The notes beneath the pieces are model-generated. The model had not been told where the DNA came from. It searched no databases and saw only the letters and a program-made list of their open reading frames with translations. A program made the position numbers and the translations under genes. Positions 23,594 to 34,339 of a DNA stretch of 64,000 bases are shown here, one piece after another (within the stretch, counting starts at the first letter, position 1; each line of letters opens with the position of its first letter). Source of the stretch: Eutreptiella sp. 'Long Island Sound 2002' (Eukaryota; Euglenozoa; Euglenophyceae; Eutreptiales; Eutreptiaceae); NCBI GenBank assembly GCA_964036045.1, contig OZ038391.1, forward strand, positions 40,620,685 to 40,684,684, given 5' to 3'.

Positions 23594-23800
23594 TGGTGGT
23601 GGTGGTGGTGGTGGTGGTGGTGGTGGTGGTGGTGGTGGTGGTGGTGGTGGTGGTGGTGGTGGTGGTGGTGGTGGTGGTGGTGGTGGTGGTGGTGGTGGTG
23701 GTGGTGGTGGTGGTGGTGGTGGTGGTGGTGGTGGTGGTGGTGGTGGTGGTGGTGGTGGTGGTGGTGGTGGTGGTGGTGGTGGTGGTGGTGGTGGTGGTGG
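23594..23800 (+). repeat. (TGG)n tract 2
   Basis: 207 bp of perfect TGG running into TGAG tetramers, as in tract 1. Confidence 0.98.
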
Positions 23801-23979
23801 TGAGTGAGTGAGTGAGTGAGTGAGTGAGGACTCCCTTGTCCCAGTCGGGGGAACACTGCCAGCCCCAGGTTGCCGACTGCCCCGCAAGGTTCACCCGCTA
23901 CACTTACCCGTACTACTCACGGTCGAACACTTCTCTTTGTTGGCTCATCAGCAGTTTTGACTTCTCTATTGTTCACTTG
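23801..23979 (+). repeat. TGAG-led segment, copy 2
   Basis: Nearly identical to 22205-22380. After the shared part the sequence switches to an inverted piece of the ~100-bp tandem repeat. Confidence 0.85.
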
Positions 23980-24052
23980 CACTGTAGCCTCCGGGTGACA
24001 GGAGGCGTGGTAACAAGAGGTAAGGTATCACAAAAGTCATATTCAAGGCCAG
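23980..24052 (-). repeat. inverted fragment of the ~100-bp tandem repeat
   Basis: GGAGGCGTGGTAACAAGAGG through TCATATTCAAGGCCAGTG is the reverse complement of 22386-22450. It ends at the start of the next TGG tract, with GTGGGGG as the junction. Confidence 0.85.
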
Positions 24053-24057
24053 TGGGG

Positions 24058-24260
24058 GTGGTGGTGGTGGTGGTGGTGGTGGTGGTGGTGGTGGTGGTGG
24101 TGGTGGTGGTGGTGGTGGTGGTGGTGGTGGTGGTGGTGGTGGTGGTGGTGGTGGTGGTGGTGGTGGTGGTGGTGGTGGTGGTGGTGGTGGTGGTGGTGGT
24201 GGTGGTGGTGGTGGTGGTGGTGGTGGTGGTGGTGGTGGTGGTGGTGGTGGTGGTGGTGGT
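24058..24260 (+). repeat. (TGG)n tract 3, start of the LINE array
   Basis: About 203 bp of perfect TGG. From here to the window end every element boundary is a TGG tract. Confidence 0.98.
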
Positions 24261-24580
24261 CGTCGTCAGGCCAGGAAGTCCTGCCACCAGCTCAGGGCAC
24301 CCCCCTGGGCCAAAGGTGCAGCCTGTGACGGGCAGACACACCACTGCCTTACCAAGTGTCCGCGACGCCCCTCCGGCTGGGACGAGTCCCTCTGGAAGTG
24401 GGCCCGAGAGCCTGAGATGAAGGTGTCGCTGGCTGGACTTGTCCTCTGGCACGCACCATTGACTGCTGGGCTGGTAGTGCGGCCTCTCAGTGGTTTCAGC
24501 CAACGCACATCCGTGGGGACGTGAGGTCTGTGGCAACGTTCACAGGCGCTGGAGGCCCCAAAACCTGACCTGACCTGACC
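24261..24580 (+). mobile_element. 320-bp non-autonomous LINE partner, copy 1
   Basis: Exactly 320 bp between two TGG tracts, with no coding sequence. The first ~110 bp (from CGTCGTCAGGCCAGG) are not clearly found in the LINEs. About 24371-24495 resembles the LINE leader just upstream of ORF1, sharing CTCCGGCTGGGAC, AGTCCCTCTGG, GGGCCCGAGAGCC and TCCTCTGG. From about 24506 it matches the LINE 3' end, sharing ATCCGTGGGGACGTGAGG and GGAGGCCCCAAAACCTGA. It ends with three CTGAC pentamers and CTGG, then (TGG)n. It is best read as a deletion or fusion derivative mobilised in trans by the LINE. Confidence 0.82.
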
Positions 24581-24846
24581 TGGTGGTGGTGGTGGTGGTG
24601 GTGGTGGTGGTGGTGGTGGTGGTGGTGGTGGTGGTGGTGGTGGTGGTGGTGGTGGTGGTGGTGGTGGTGGTGGTGGTGGTGGTGGTGGTGGTGGTGGTGG
24701 TGGTGGTGGTGGTGGTGGTGGTGGTGGTGGTGGTGGTGGTGGTGGTGGTGGTGGTGGTGGTGGTGGTGGTGGTGGTGGTGGTGGTGGTGGTGGTGGTGGT
24801 GGTGGTGGTGGTGGTGGTGGTGGTGGTGGTGGTGGTGGTGGTGGTG
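24581..24846 (+). repeat. (TGG)n tract 4
   Basis: About 266 bp of TGG. It serves as the tail of the 320-bp element and as the insertion site of LINE copy 1. Confidence 0.98.
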
Positions 24847-25089
24847 TAGGGGGCTGCAGGGGTTGTCCAATGCCCAGTTAACGGGACGTGGCCAGCTCTG
24901 GTTAGTTCTGCAGTACCCCGCCAGCCCGGACCAAGACGGCTCCTGGATCCGGTGGGGCAGCTATCTCAGTTTGAGATGGTGTGTGCGGAAAACATAGGAG
25001 CCACCCCCCCCCGTCCCCCCCCAAGAACCCAACACCCCAAGAGTAAAGTAACAGCTAACAGTTCGGTTCTCTCAGTTGTTCCCTCACTT

Positions 25090-25608
25090 CTCCCGCTCTG
25101 CCCAGCCCCCCCCCCCCCCCTTCCGCCTGTGTACAGGAATGATGGATCTGAGAGTCTCTGCAACGGGCACCATGAGGTTTATCTGGGTGCAAACTGCTCA
25201 GGAAACAAACGGGCTCCGATAATATAGGCCCAAATTTCAGCGTGTCTGCAAACCAGTGGCGGGGTAAGTGCAGGTGCGCACCGCCCCAGTGTCGTGCAGG
25301 GATAACTTCCATTGACAGTATCCCCAGAACGGTTGCCTGTGAGATAGCCAAATAACACACAGAATTCTTCTCGTCCCAACCGAATCCTGCGATGAGCAAA
25401 GTCTGGGGCCCCTCTAGCTGGGCTTTGGGCCGATGCCCATCGCTTGCCCAGCTTAGGAGGCGAGCTCCAGACGGTGCAAGCACCCTGCTGATCACTGCGG
25501 TGTGGCGATCCTCCGGACTGGTCAGTCTGTCGAGTGATCGCCGGCGCTGGTGCATCGTAAATGCAGGTGCACATTGGCCTCGTTTCCTGACCGGTGACAG
25601 TTCCTCCA
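25090..25608 (+). repeat. LINE copy 1 leader monomer 1
   Basis: A 519-bp leader segment from CTCCCGCTCTGCC to GACAGTTCCTCCA, followed directly by its near-identical repeat at 25609-26125. In the other copies the corresponding sequence occurs once, or once plus a part. Confidence 0.88.
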
Positions 25609-26125
25609 CTCCCGCTCTGCCCAGCCCCCCCCCCCCCTTCCGCCTGTGTACAGGAATGATGGATCTGAGAGTCTCTGCAACGGGCACCATGAGGTTTATC
25701 TGGGTGCAAACTGCTCGGGAAACAAAAGGGCTCCGATAATATAGGCCCAAATTTCAGCGTGTCTGCAAACCAGTGGCGGGGTAAGTGCAGGTGCGCATCG
25801 CCCCAGTGTCGTGCAGGGATAACTTCCATTGACAGTATCCCCCGAACGGTTGCCTGCGAGATAGCCAAATAACACACAGAATTCTTCTCGTCCCAACCGA
25901 ATCCTGCGATGAGCAAAGTCTGGGGCCCCTCTAGCTGGGCTTTGGGCCGATGCCCATCGCTTGCCCAGCTTAGGAGGCGAGCTCCAGACGGTGCAAGCAC
26001 CCTGCTGATCACTGCGGTGTGGCGATCCTCCGGACTGGTCAGTCTGTCGAGTGATCGCCGGCGCTGGTGCATCGTAAATGCAGGTGCACATTGGCCTCGT
26101 TTCCTAACCGGTGACAGTTCCTCCA
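25609..26125 (+). repeat. LINE copy 1 leader monomer 2
   Basis: Second unit of the leader duplication, 517 bp. The two-base difference lies in the variable C-run. It continues into GAATGGTATCC as in the other copies. Confidence 0.88.
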
Positions 26126-26178
26126 GAATGGTATCCATCGATGCACTGAAGTCCGTCTTCCCCCAACTGATTGTTTGA
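25909..26178 (+). CDS. short leader ORF (89 codons), LINE copy 1
   Basis: A plus-strand ATG-initiated frame in the leader encodes 89 residues from MSKVWGPSSW to SVFPQLIV, ending TGA. The same frame of the same length is present in all four LINE copies. The protein resembles nothing I know. Because the copies are nearly identical, its presence in all four is weak evidence for selection. The opposite strand is also open here. It may be an upstream ORF or pure chance. Confidence 0.25.
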   Translation: MSKVWGPSSWALGRCPSLAQLRRRAPDGASTLLITAVWRSSGLVSLSSDRRRWCIVNAGAHWPRFLTGDSSSRMVSIDALKSVFPQLIV

Positions 26179-26352
26179 TCGCAGGGTGGAACTAGAAAAT
26201 TCCACTGACAGTGACCTACCTCCGGCTGGGACCAGTCCCTCTGGCAGCGGGCCCGAGGGCCCTGAGTAACCGTTTACGCCGGCTGGACCTATCCTCTGGT
26301 GTGCACGTTTGTCTACTGGACTGGCTATGTGCTGCCTTTCAGTGATTCTACC

Positions 26353-28503
26353 ATGAGCATGGAAGAACTTCGTCAGAACCTCCGTGTTGAGGATGTGCTG
26401 CATATCAACCGGGTGGAAGACGGAGAGTCAGGACTGCTGTTGGTGGTCCTGCATGAGAAGCAAGAGATCTCAGGGGTCAAGATCGACAATTATGTGAACT
26501 CATTTCCACTGATGTACTCTGTCCTGCAAGGCAGGATGTCGCCCAACACCGACCTCCCTCTGCTTATTGCCAAGTACCCCCAGTACTCATGGTTGACCTT
26601 CGGTGAGGTGCTGCAGCAAGTCGCCCAAATGCTGTCAACGGCCACCAAAAGTGACATTCAGCGTATGGTAGCCGAGATTCTGAGCCTAGTGGTGGCTAGG
26701 GATGTGGCCGACAGTTTGCGCAAGAAGCTTGGTCCCAAGCCAGAAATGATTGTCGACCTCCTCAATGGCGATGTGGCTGCAGTGGACAAAGGCAGGGTCC
26801 TGATGGGGTGCCTGTGGTTCCACATGGCAGTTGCCAGATGGGTGGCGAAGCGAAAAGGCAAAGACCTTTCTTGGCAGCTCGCAGTTCAGCCGGACAAACT
26901 CGTGCCTGTTGGCACCTTCGTGTCTGAGCCCAAGCTGCAGGCATCTCTGGCAGGGTGCTGGCCCAAGCCGGAAGCTCCAATCCCGAGCGTGGCAGCCATT
27001 ATGAACCCAGACCTACCAAAGCGCCCGGAAGAGGACGTGTCGGGCTCCAATTCTTCAGGGGGGCCCGCCGGCCCTGAAATGGGACTCCCTACAGCAGAAG
27101 CCGAACTCCTGACCATGGCAGAGGTCCTCAAGAAGGTGATCGCAGCAGTGGAGGACGTCCCGAAGGACAAAATGCCTATGGCAACAGGGCACCTTGAGAC
27201 CCTATTATCCAGCTTCAAGTCCACGCAAGGACTGACGATCATTATGAAGAGGATTACGGACGCAGCACAGCTCTCCTCATGCCTCAGCAGCTTTGCGTGG
27301 CCGATTGGGGCGGAGAACGTCAAGGTGAGGGCGGTGCTGCTGGCCTGGCTGAAGTACCTTCAGACATCAGGAGCAACAGAGGCGAACCCCGCAGCAAAGT
27401 CCAAATATCTTTCTGAAATTCTTACCATCCTGCACAAAGCCAACTCAGCCACAGAAAAAGGGCTGGACTGGCCTGATCTGGCTTGTCAATTTGCAGTCGG
27501 GCTGTTGGCGATCTCAGAGGAAGCGGCCAAGGTATTCCCGGTTGAGAAAGTGAAGGACTGGCCCACCTTTGCTGACACAATTATCCCAGCACTATCAGTC
27601 TTCAGTCAAGCACCCCAACTGCGCGCGCTAGTGGATCTGGCCAGGAAGGTTACAGTCTCAGGCGATAAGCCCTCCTGGGCTGCAGATGTGCTAAAGGAGC
27701 TGCAGGCCTCCCTCGGTGGTCCTGCCAAGGCAACTGATGCTAGTCTCGTGATGAGGTCGGATTTGGCTGAGAGCGATCAAACTCTGGTGAAAGTATCCCT
27801 CGATGGGACAGGGACAGTGCCGTGGCCTGTGTTCCTCACGGCGGTGTCTGTGTTTGTCGGGTGTAATGTTCCGGCCCTGGCCTCGGCGGAGTCCCAGAAA
27901 GGCAAAGGCCGCTGCGTGCATCAACTCACAGTTAGAGTGCCCACGAGTCAGCTGCAGGCAGTAGCGAAACACAGAAAGAAATGGCAGCTTCCCATAGGAG
28001 CCGGCTCCACGGTCACCATGGAAATTCTCGAGAACCCGCTGAATCCCCCCAAGACCCCCCCATCCTCCCACAACATGTCAGCTCTCTGGGCTTTGGGTGA
28101 GGTGCAGCAATCACCGACGGAGCCGAGCAAGGGCAGTAAAGGAGGTAAAAGTGGCAAGCAAGGGTGGGACTCCTGGGCCTGGGACAACAGGTCCACCTGG
28201 GAACGCCAGTGGGAGCGTCCCTGGGAACGGCAGTCATGGGGAAAAGGTCCCTCACACGAGCCCCCCTCGCTGTATAATGACAGGCCCTCTAAGAGACAGA
28301 GGCGAGACTCTCCGAATCGCAGCCCATCGCCTGCTGGTCCAGAGGATAGGCCTCGCAGGAGTGACAGTCGAGCCTCCCAGCGGTCAGTCCCAAGGTATGA
28401 CAGACCACAACACTCAGGTTCACATCATGTGGACAGGCCTCTGGAGGGATCCGCTGCCACTCACCGAGATGGCAATGGCTGGAGAGGTCCCGGGAACCTG
28501 TGA
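26353..28503 (+). CDS. LINE copy 1 ORF1 protein (716 aa)
   Basis: An intact frame from the first in-frame ATG at 26353, with a second ATG two codons later in better context (AGCATGG). Upstream codons are open to a GTG at 26299, but I prefer ATG in a eukaryote. Residues 1 to about 590 have no domain I recognise; predicted composition is mostly helical with many Leu, Ala and Val. The last 125 residues are low complexity: GSKGGKSGK, then WERQWERPWERQSW, then a basic RPSKRQRRDSPNRSPSP stretch near residue 645. Position before ORF2 and the basic C-terminus fit an ORF1-type RNA-binding, particle-forming protein. No CCHC knuckle is seen. It ends in TGA, in frame with ORF2. Confidence 0.85.
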   Translation: MSMEELRQNLRVEDVLHINRVEDGESGLLLVVLHEKQEISGVKIDNYVNSFPLMYSVLQGRMSPNTDLPLLIAKYPQYSWLTFGEVLQQVAQMLSTATKSDIQRMVAEILSLVVARDVADSLRKKLGPKPEMIVDLLNGDVAAVDKGRVLMGCLWFHMAVARWVAKRKGKDLSWQLAVQPDKLVPVGTFVSEPKLQASLAGCWPKPEAPIPSVAAIMNPDLPKRPEEDVSGSNSSGGPAGPEMGLPTAEAELLTMAEVLKKVIAAVEDVPKDKMPMATGHLETLLSSFKSTQGLTIIMKRITDAAQLSSCLSSFAWPIGAENVKVRAVLLAWLKYLQTSGATEANPAAKSKYLSEILTILHKANSATEKGLDWPDLACQFAVGLLAISEEAAKVFPVEKVKDWPTFADTIIPALSVFSQAPQLRALVDLARKVTVSGDKPSWAADVLKELQASLGGPAKATDASLVMRSDLAESDQTLVKVSLDGTGTVPWPVFLTAVSVFVGCNVPALASAESQKGKGRCVHQLTVRVPTSQLQAVAKHRKKWQLPIGAGSTVTMEILENPLNPPKTPPSSHNMSALWALGEVQQSPTEPSKGSKGGKSGKQGWDSWAWDNRSTWERQWERPWERQSWGKGPSHEPPSLYNDRPSKRQRRDSPNRSPSPAGPEDRPRRSDSRASQRSVPRYDRPQHSGSHHVDRPLEGSAATHRDGNGWRGPGNL

Positions 28504-28569
28504 TATCCCCCCAATGTTCCCAGCCTGTCGACTGTCCCCCTGCTCCCTGCAGCCGTCATTTCAGGCTTT

Positions 28570-31500
28570 ATGTCAGTGAAACGGTCCGAACGTGTGGCCG
28601 ATGCCGTGGCAGACATTTTGTCTTGGGCCACAGAGTTACTGAAGTCACTGCCAGAGCAGCCGGTACTGTCAAGTGGTGTTGCCGAGGCATGTAGTCTCTG
28701 TGGAACATTCTTCCACAATTTCAGAGAATTCTGCCCTGAGTGTGGCTCGGGTAACCGAACGAGTCTCAAGGGCTGGACAGCGGAGTGTATCCCCTCAGTG
28801 GTTGCGAAATCGGTCTGCAGGAGCCTTGATCTTGCCAAAGGCATAGTGGACCGTATGCCTGGACAACACTTAAGGTGGGCAGTGCAGCTAGTGAGAGACT
28901 GGGCTTCTATACTCTGCTCAATGTCGCACAGGCTTTGGAGTTGTGCGGTGTCCCCCCCCCTCTTGGTCTCCTCCCATCTCTGTGTGTGGGTGATCTCTGA
29001 ACCTACCTGGACCAGTCCTGACCAGACTGGTGTCTCTCAGTCAGGTCTTCCAGTGGCTGGAGTCTCCACGGTTGAAGAGATCTGGCACGAGACGTCCAGG
29101 TGTCCGCTGATTCTAGGGCCGGATTGCCGTAGTTGTCAGCAACCTCTTTTATTCTCATGCGAAGTCAGCCTGCCCTTTGACTGGAGTGCAAGTGTAGCGA
29201 AAGCAGTGTGCGTGTCTCTGGCAGGTATTTCCCCGACAAAGGAACAGGCCAGCCGGTCTGTCATCTGTCATGGCAGTATCACACTGCATGATACGTTGCT
29301 GGTTTCGGCTGGGAAGCGCATATCCTGCTCGCATCAGCCGGCTGAGGAGCCATGGACAGGCCCCTTTGTTGTGTCAGCAAGTCAAGAGGAACCCCCCTCC
29401 CATCAACGGCTAGAGCCGCGGACAGAGTCTAAGGCTATAACTTTTATGACATTGAACTGTGGTGGAGCCATGAGAAAAATTCCTGACGTCATCTCCCTTG
29501 CCGAGAGTCAAGGTGCCGACGCAGTGGCGCTGCAGGAACTATGGGAAGGCTTCGATCCTTCAGATTTCTTTGGGACCAGGTACTGTGTAGTGTATGACGA
29601 AGTGCGTGAGAGAGCGGCAGGACTGTGTATTTTGCTGTTGTATAGGCTGGTTGAATTGTCTGGTGGAGTGACCAGTATCAGGCGACACTCAGTAGAGGAC
29701 GCCTTAATCGTAGAGCTCTCCCTAGCATCTGGGGGAGTTCTGAAATTCGCCAATATCTACTTGAGGCCAGGGCAGGATCTCGAAGTTTGGAAGCACATCC
29801 AAACTCTCGTGGCCAAACACAAGCCGAAAAAAGGGGAAACCATGGTATTGGGTGGTGACTTCAATGAACGTTTGTCTGGTCACAGGCATGGCAGAGTGGC
29901 CAGAGCCCTGGCCGCCTCAGGGTGTTGGTCTTTTCTCCATGTGCCCTACCAGCTTGGTCAGTATACCAACTTTGTAGTGCGAAGTGGTAGTCTCTCTCAG
30001 AGGGAAATAGACTTTGTCCTCATCCCAGTTGATTCGGGTCTGCAGCTAACGGCCAAAGCAGTTGTGCCTGGAGTCAGCACCCATGGTGCAGTGGTGTGTG
30101 AGTTCTCCCTGCCAGAAAATTTTCACTACGTGAAAAACGGGAGTCTCAAGAAATTCAATTTCAGAAAGGCCAGCCCTTCCTCAGTGACTAGGCTTGCAGC
30201 TCATGCCTCCCTTTTTCTGTGGCTGGGGAGGGTGCATGGGCTACACCCCGACGCGATCCTGGAGGGCTATCATGAACTGGCCAGGGGCTTCATTCCCCCC
30301 CACGTCGGCAGGGTTGAGGGTTCCGAAGCAGACGTCCTCAGGCGTCAGGAAGTCAAGGCCCTTCTGGGCGACGCAGTGGCCGCGGAGCGCGTCAAAAAAT
30401 GGAAACAGCAACAGAGGGACCAAGCGTGCAGAAATAACCTAGGTCTCTCAGCCTCGCTGGCTGGTGAAGTGGCGGTGACGGGTCTCACCTCGAAATTCTT
30501 CAGGCAGAAGAAATCATCCTTCAAAGTGGTGACCCAAGTGAGTAGTGACGGGAAAGTGTTCTGCACCTCCCCCCAGGAATTCAAAACAGAGGCCAGGAAG
30601 CAGGCCATGGAACTATACTCGCTGAGGCATCTCCGAATGGACAGCTGCTCTCTTGCCATGCCCCCCCAGTGCGTCTACGACCCTTCCTTTCCGACGGATG
30701 ACCTGTCGATGTCTGACTGGAGCCTGTATTGTAGTGTGCGATCTCCCTTCCCGTCTCAACTAGCGCTGGAGGTGTTGGGGTCTGGTTCCTGCAGTGCCCC
30801 CATATCCCGTGAGGAGTGGGACCGCCAATGCAGAAAAGGGGGGTCAGAGGCCACCTCCAGGGACGAGTTCCCTAATGCCGTGGTGAAACTGCTCAGCGGC
30901 TTTGCCACTGAAGTGGTTCTGCAGTGGTCCAGACAGCTCAGGACAGGCGTACACAGTTTTTTCCTGCATGCGGCACTACATCTGTGCTTACTCAAAAAAG
31001 AGCCATATTGGCTTATAAGAAACAGCAGGCCATTCATTCTGGAGCCTGATATAAAAAGAAAAGAATCATCAGCGATGTTTCAGAGGTTCATGTCCCGCGG
31101 AGAGGCAACGGGTTTTCATACCACCGTGGACATTTTCGTACAGAAAGGAAATTACCCCCCTTTTTCTCGCCATCCTGGTGCGCTGGTTTACCGCGTACTG
31201 GGCGCTGAACAACGGACACATATACTGTGGCGACTGGGACGAGAGCAACGCTTTCTGCAACGTCTCCCGCCCCAGTCTCTCAGAAGTCCTGCAGGAAAAC
31301 CCCTCCCTGGACGTGGGTGAGTGGGCGGACTGGTTTTTCTCTTCCTTCCAGGTTTTCCTGCAGACCCCGTACGGGCTGGCGCCGCCGTACAGGCTGAAAC
31401 AGGGAGGCACACAGGGAGACAGCATGGGGGTCGGATCGTACATGATACCCAGAATCCTGAGGTCTCTGGCGCTGTACCGCAAGGTTCCAGCGCCTGAGCA

Positions 31501-33715
31501 TCCGGGTCTCCCAGGGGTAAGAATCCCCGAGCTGATTTTTTCAGACGATGGCAGGTTATTCGGTTTGAACAAAGCAGACTTTGTGTGTGTTCTTAATGAA
31601 TGTACTTCTCTAGCCAATGATGCCGGCGCATCCCCGAATGCGTCCAAACTGCAGTGTTTCCTTATTAAACTTGTAGATGGACGCCTCGTCTACGCAGCAG
31701 ATGAAGTGTTCTGTCGGCTAGGGCAGTTCCCGATGAAGAGGAGTGGGTTCAAAATCGTCGGAGTGCCGTGTGTCATGGGTGAATGCCTACGAGCTGATAG
31801 AGATAAAGTAGGGGACAAGTTCAGGGCAGTCAGGAGGTCCATCACTCAGCACAGGCCGTCCTGTATCCTGGCGCTTAGGTGCCTCATGGCATATGCGGTT
31901 TCCTCCACAGATTTCAAGTTCACTGTAGTACCAGTGCCAGCGGAGTTTTGTGAACCCCTGCAAGTAACGGTTCGGCAATGTGCGCGCACTGCTCTGTCAC
32001 TGCCATCCTGGTTTTCGGATGTCCTGCTCAGTGCCCCAATCTCAGCTGGTGGGTTAGGATTCCCGGTCCTGCATGTCAGGCTCAGTCTGCAGCGAACGCT
32101 CGTTACCTTGCAAGCGGCGTGCTCACGGAGCGTCTACACCAGGGGTATCGTTAGGGCCCTTCTGTATGACAGCCAGTGGCAACGATTACCAGGGTCTGAC
32201 CCGCAGGTGCTTTGTGACGAGTTCCGGCAGAGAGGCCTGTACATCAGTGTGTCTCCCGGCTTGGAAGTGACAGAAGCCCCTGTGCATGGTGCGTGGTACC
32301 GGAAGGTGCAGGGACATCATGTTGTCGCTGTGTCCGATGGATCAGCGACGCGCACAGCAGTGGGCTGTGCTGTGGTCTTCCTGGATGCCTCAGGAGTGTG
32401 TGGTGCGTTCTGGTGTCACTGGTGTGTTGAGGATCCTGATGCCCAAGTGGCAGAATGGTTTGGGAAACTATTGGCAGTTCACAAGGCTAGGGAAGCTGGA
32501 GCGCCCAAGTGCCTGTTCTTGGCAGACTGCACGAGTGCAGCAGTAAATGAAGGGGTGACGAAATCGTCAGGCTCCCATGTGCTGGACAGCTGCATCAGGA
32601 GTGTGGTGTCCATAGTGAACCAACAGGGCTATGAGGAAGGCTATGTCCAAGCCCAACATGACTCCGGCAGGAGCACGGAAGTGGCCCAGGCGCAAGCGCT
32701 GGCGCACGACCTTTCACAAACACCGGGGGTCCAGCCTCAAGGCGCTGTCCTTCCCCTACTACCCCTCCTTTCACTGCATGCAGTGCTTCTTAAGTCAGGC
32801 AAAGTATGTCTGCCATCCGCCAATGTCCTATCGGCCATCTATGATGCGGAGGTTCTTGCCTCGAGGCCTCAATTTCTATCCAGGTATTACAGCCAGGCAG
32901 GCTCAGCATGGGCACCCCTGGTGCTTGAAGCCAAGATATCTAATGAGGTGATCAGGGCGTGTGTGTGGCTGCGGTCAGCCACAGGGCTGCGCGAATACCC
33001 CCGATCTCCGTACTGCCCGTTCTGCAAAGCCTCGGTGCAGGACTGGGGCCAACATCTGTTTCAGAACTGCCTCAAAGTGTGTGCAGCAGTGCATCGTGCT
33101 TTTTGGGACCTGCTTCAAGACATGCAATTAGATGGATGGACAGTGGAAATGCAAAGTCTCACACAGGCAAGGGTCTCAGTCGAGTCAGTAAGCTTCCTGG
33201 TCAGGCTTGTGCATGATGATCATGTGGGCCAAGGGGAGGGAATCCTGTGGGTTACAACCTCAGGGCTCATCTATATGCCACACAGCATGCAGTCCAAAAC
33301 CTTGATCTCCCGTGTTCAATCTCTCTCCCTAGTGTTCCTGCATACGCTGCAACACGTGCTCTGGTCTGACTCCGTGATAGAGCCACTGCAGCAATCAGAA
33401 ATGGTGCCGGCTGGGCTCACCAGGCCCTGGGGTCTCGCGGTGTTCATCAGCTTCATGGTGGGGGCGGTCTCATCGGCTCAACTCAACCCTCCGGAGTCGC
33501 GTCCTCCATGGGTGAGGGTGGTGCCTACGGCCCGAACCGTCGTCTATGAACCGGGTCAGTGTTCACGTGATCCACTCTCAGTAACCATAGGACATGCACC
33601 GAGTGAGTGGCCCAGGGATTTTCGGATCTGCCTGGGACCGTGGACAGTGGAATGGGACGACATCCCAGGACAAGTGGACCTCCGAGAACTGGCGCATACG
33701 CTGAAACTGGCTTGA
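28570..33715 (+). pseudogene. LINE copy 1 ORF2 (endonuclease-RT-RNase H), frameshifted
   Basis: Homologous over its full length to the intact 1714-aa ORF2 of copy 3. A T run at 31113-31116 has four Ts where the other three copies have three. This shifts the frame at about residue 848, shortly before RT motif A, so a normal product would contain the zinc ribbon and endonuclease but no RT. After the shift the frame continues open to the usual TGA at 33713-33715 and retains RT, RNase H and the CCHC motif. The rest looks undamaged, so the break is young or a sequencing error in a homopolymer. Confidence 0.9.
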
Positions 33716-33827
33716 ATTGGATTTTGCATCTACGTGCTCGTGGGGTGAACATCAATCCGTGGGGACGTGAGGTCAGTGGCAATCGTTCACTGGCGCTGGA
33801 GGCCCCAAAACCTGAACTGAACTGAAC

Positions 33828-34339
33828 TGGTGGTGGTGGTGGTGGTGGTGGTGGTGGTGGTGGTGGTGGTGGTGGTGGTGGTGGTGGTGGTGGTGGTGGT
33901 GGTGGTGGTGGTGGTGGTGGTGGTGGTGGTGGTGGTGGTGGTGGTGGTGGTGGTGGTGGTGGTGGTGGTGGTGGTGGTGGTGGTGGTGGTGGTGGTGGTG
34001 GTGGTGGTGGTGGTGGTGGTGGTGGTGGTGGTGGTGGTGGTGGTGGTGGTGGTGGTGGTGGTGGTGGTGGTGGTGGTGGTGGTGGTGGTGGTGGTGGTGG
34101 TGGTGGTGGTGGTGGTGGTGGTGGTGGTGGTGGTGGTGGTGGTGGTGGTGGTGGTGGTGGTGGTGGTGGTGGTGGTGGTGGTGGTGGTGGTGGTGGTGGT
34201 GGTGGTGGTGGTGGTGGTGGTGGTGGTGGTGGTGGTGGTGGTGGTGGTGGTGGTGGTGGTGGTGGTGGTGGTGGTGGTGGTGGTGGTGGTGGTGGTGGTG
34301 GTGGTGGTGGTGGTGGTGGTGGTGGTGGTGGTGGTGGTG
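33828..34339 (+). repeat. (TGG)n tract 5
   Basis: About 512 bp of perfect TGG, the tail of LINE copy 1 and the target of LINE copy 2. Confidence 0.98.

Larger units (their letters stand above)
24847..33827 (+). mobile_element. LINE copy 1 (8.98 kb), full length, ORF2 frameshifted
   Basis: Starts TAGGGGGCTGCAGGGG after a TGG tract and ends with three CTGAA pentamers and CTGG, then (TGG)n. It has a long leader (about 1.5 kb) with two C-runs, ORF1, a 66-bp spacer, ORF2 and a 3' UTR of about 112 bp. There is no long terminal repeat and no poly(A) tail; the tail is TGG. It is longer than copies 2 and 4 because about 519 bp of leader is duplicated in tandem. Divergence from the other copies is low by eye, so all insertions seem recent. 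Confidence 0.93.

Noticed and set aside
25179-26138. Minus-strand open frame of up to 319 codons in the LINE leader
   Set aside because: It is long in copy 1 only because the leader is duplicated. It is 188, 118 and 241 codons in the other copies, with no domain; probably the shadow of a stop-poor leader.
26299-26352. ORF1 start at the GTG 18 codons upstream of the ATG
   Set aside because: A eukaryotic element would normally use ATG. The pair ATGAGCATGG follows directly, and the upstream part overlaps the leader sequence shared with the 320-bp elements.
33716-33750. Readthrough of the ORF2 TGA into the 3' UTR
   Set aside because: Copies differ by a T indel just after this stop (GGATTTTG against GGATTTTTG), so the frame is not kept, unlike the ORF1-ORF2 spacer.
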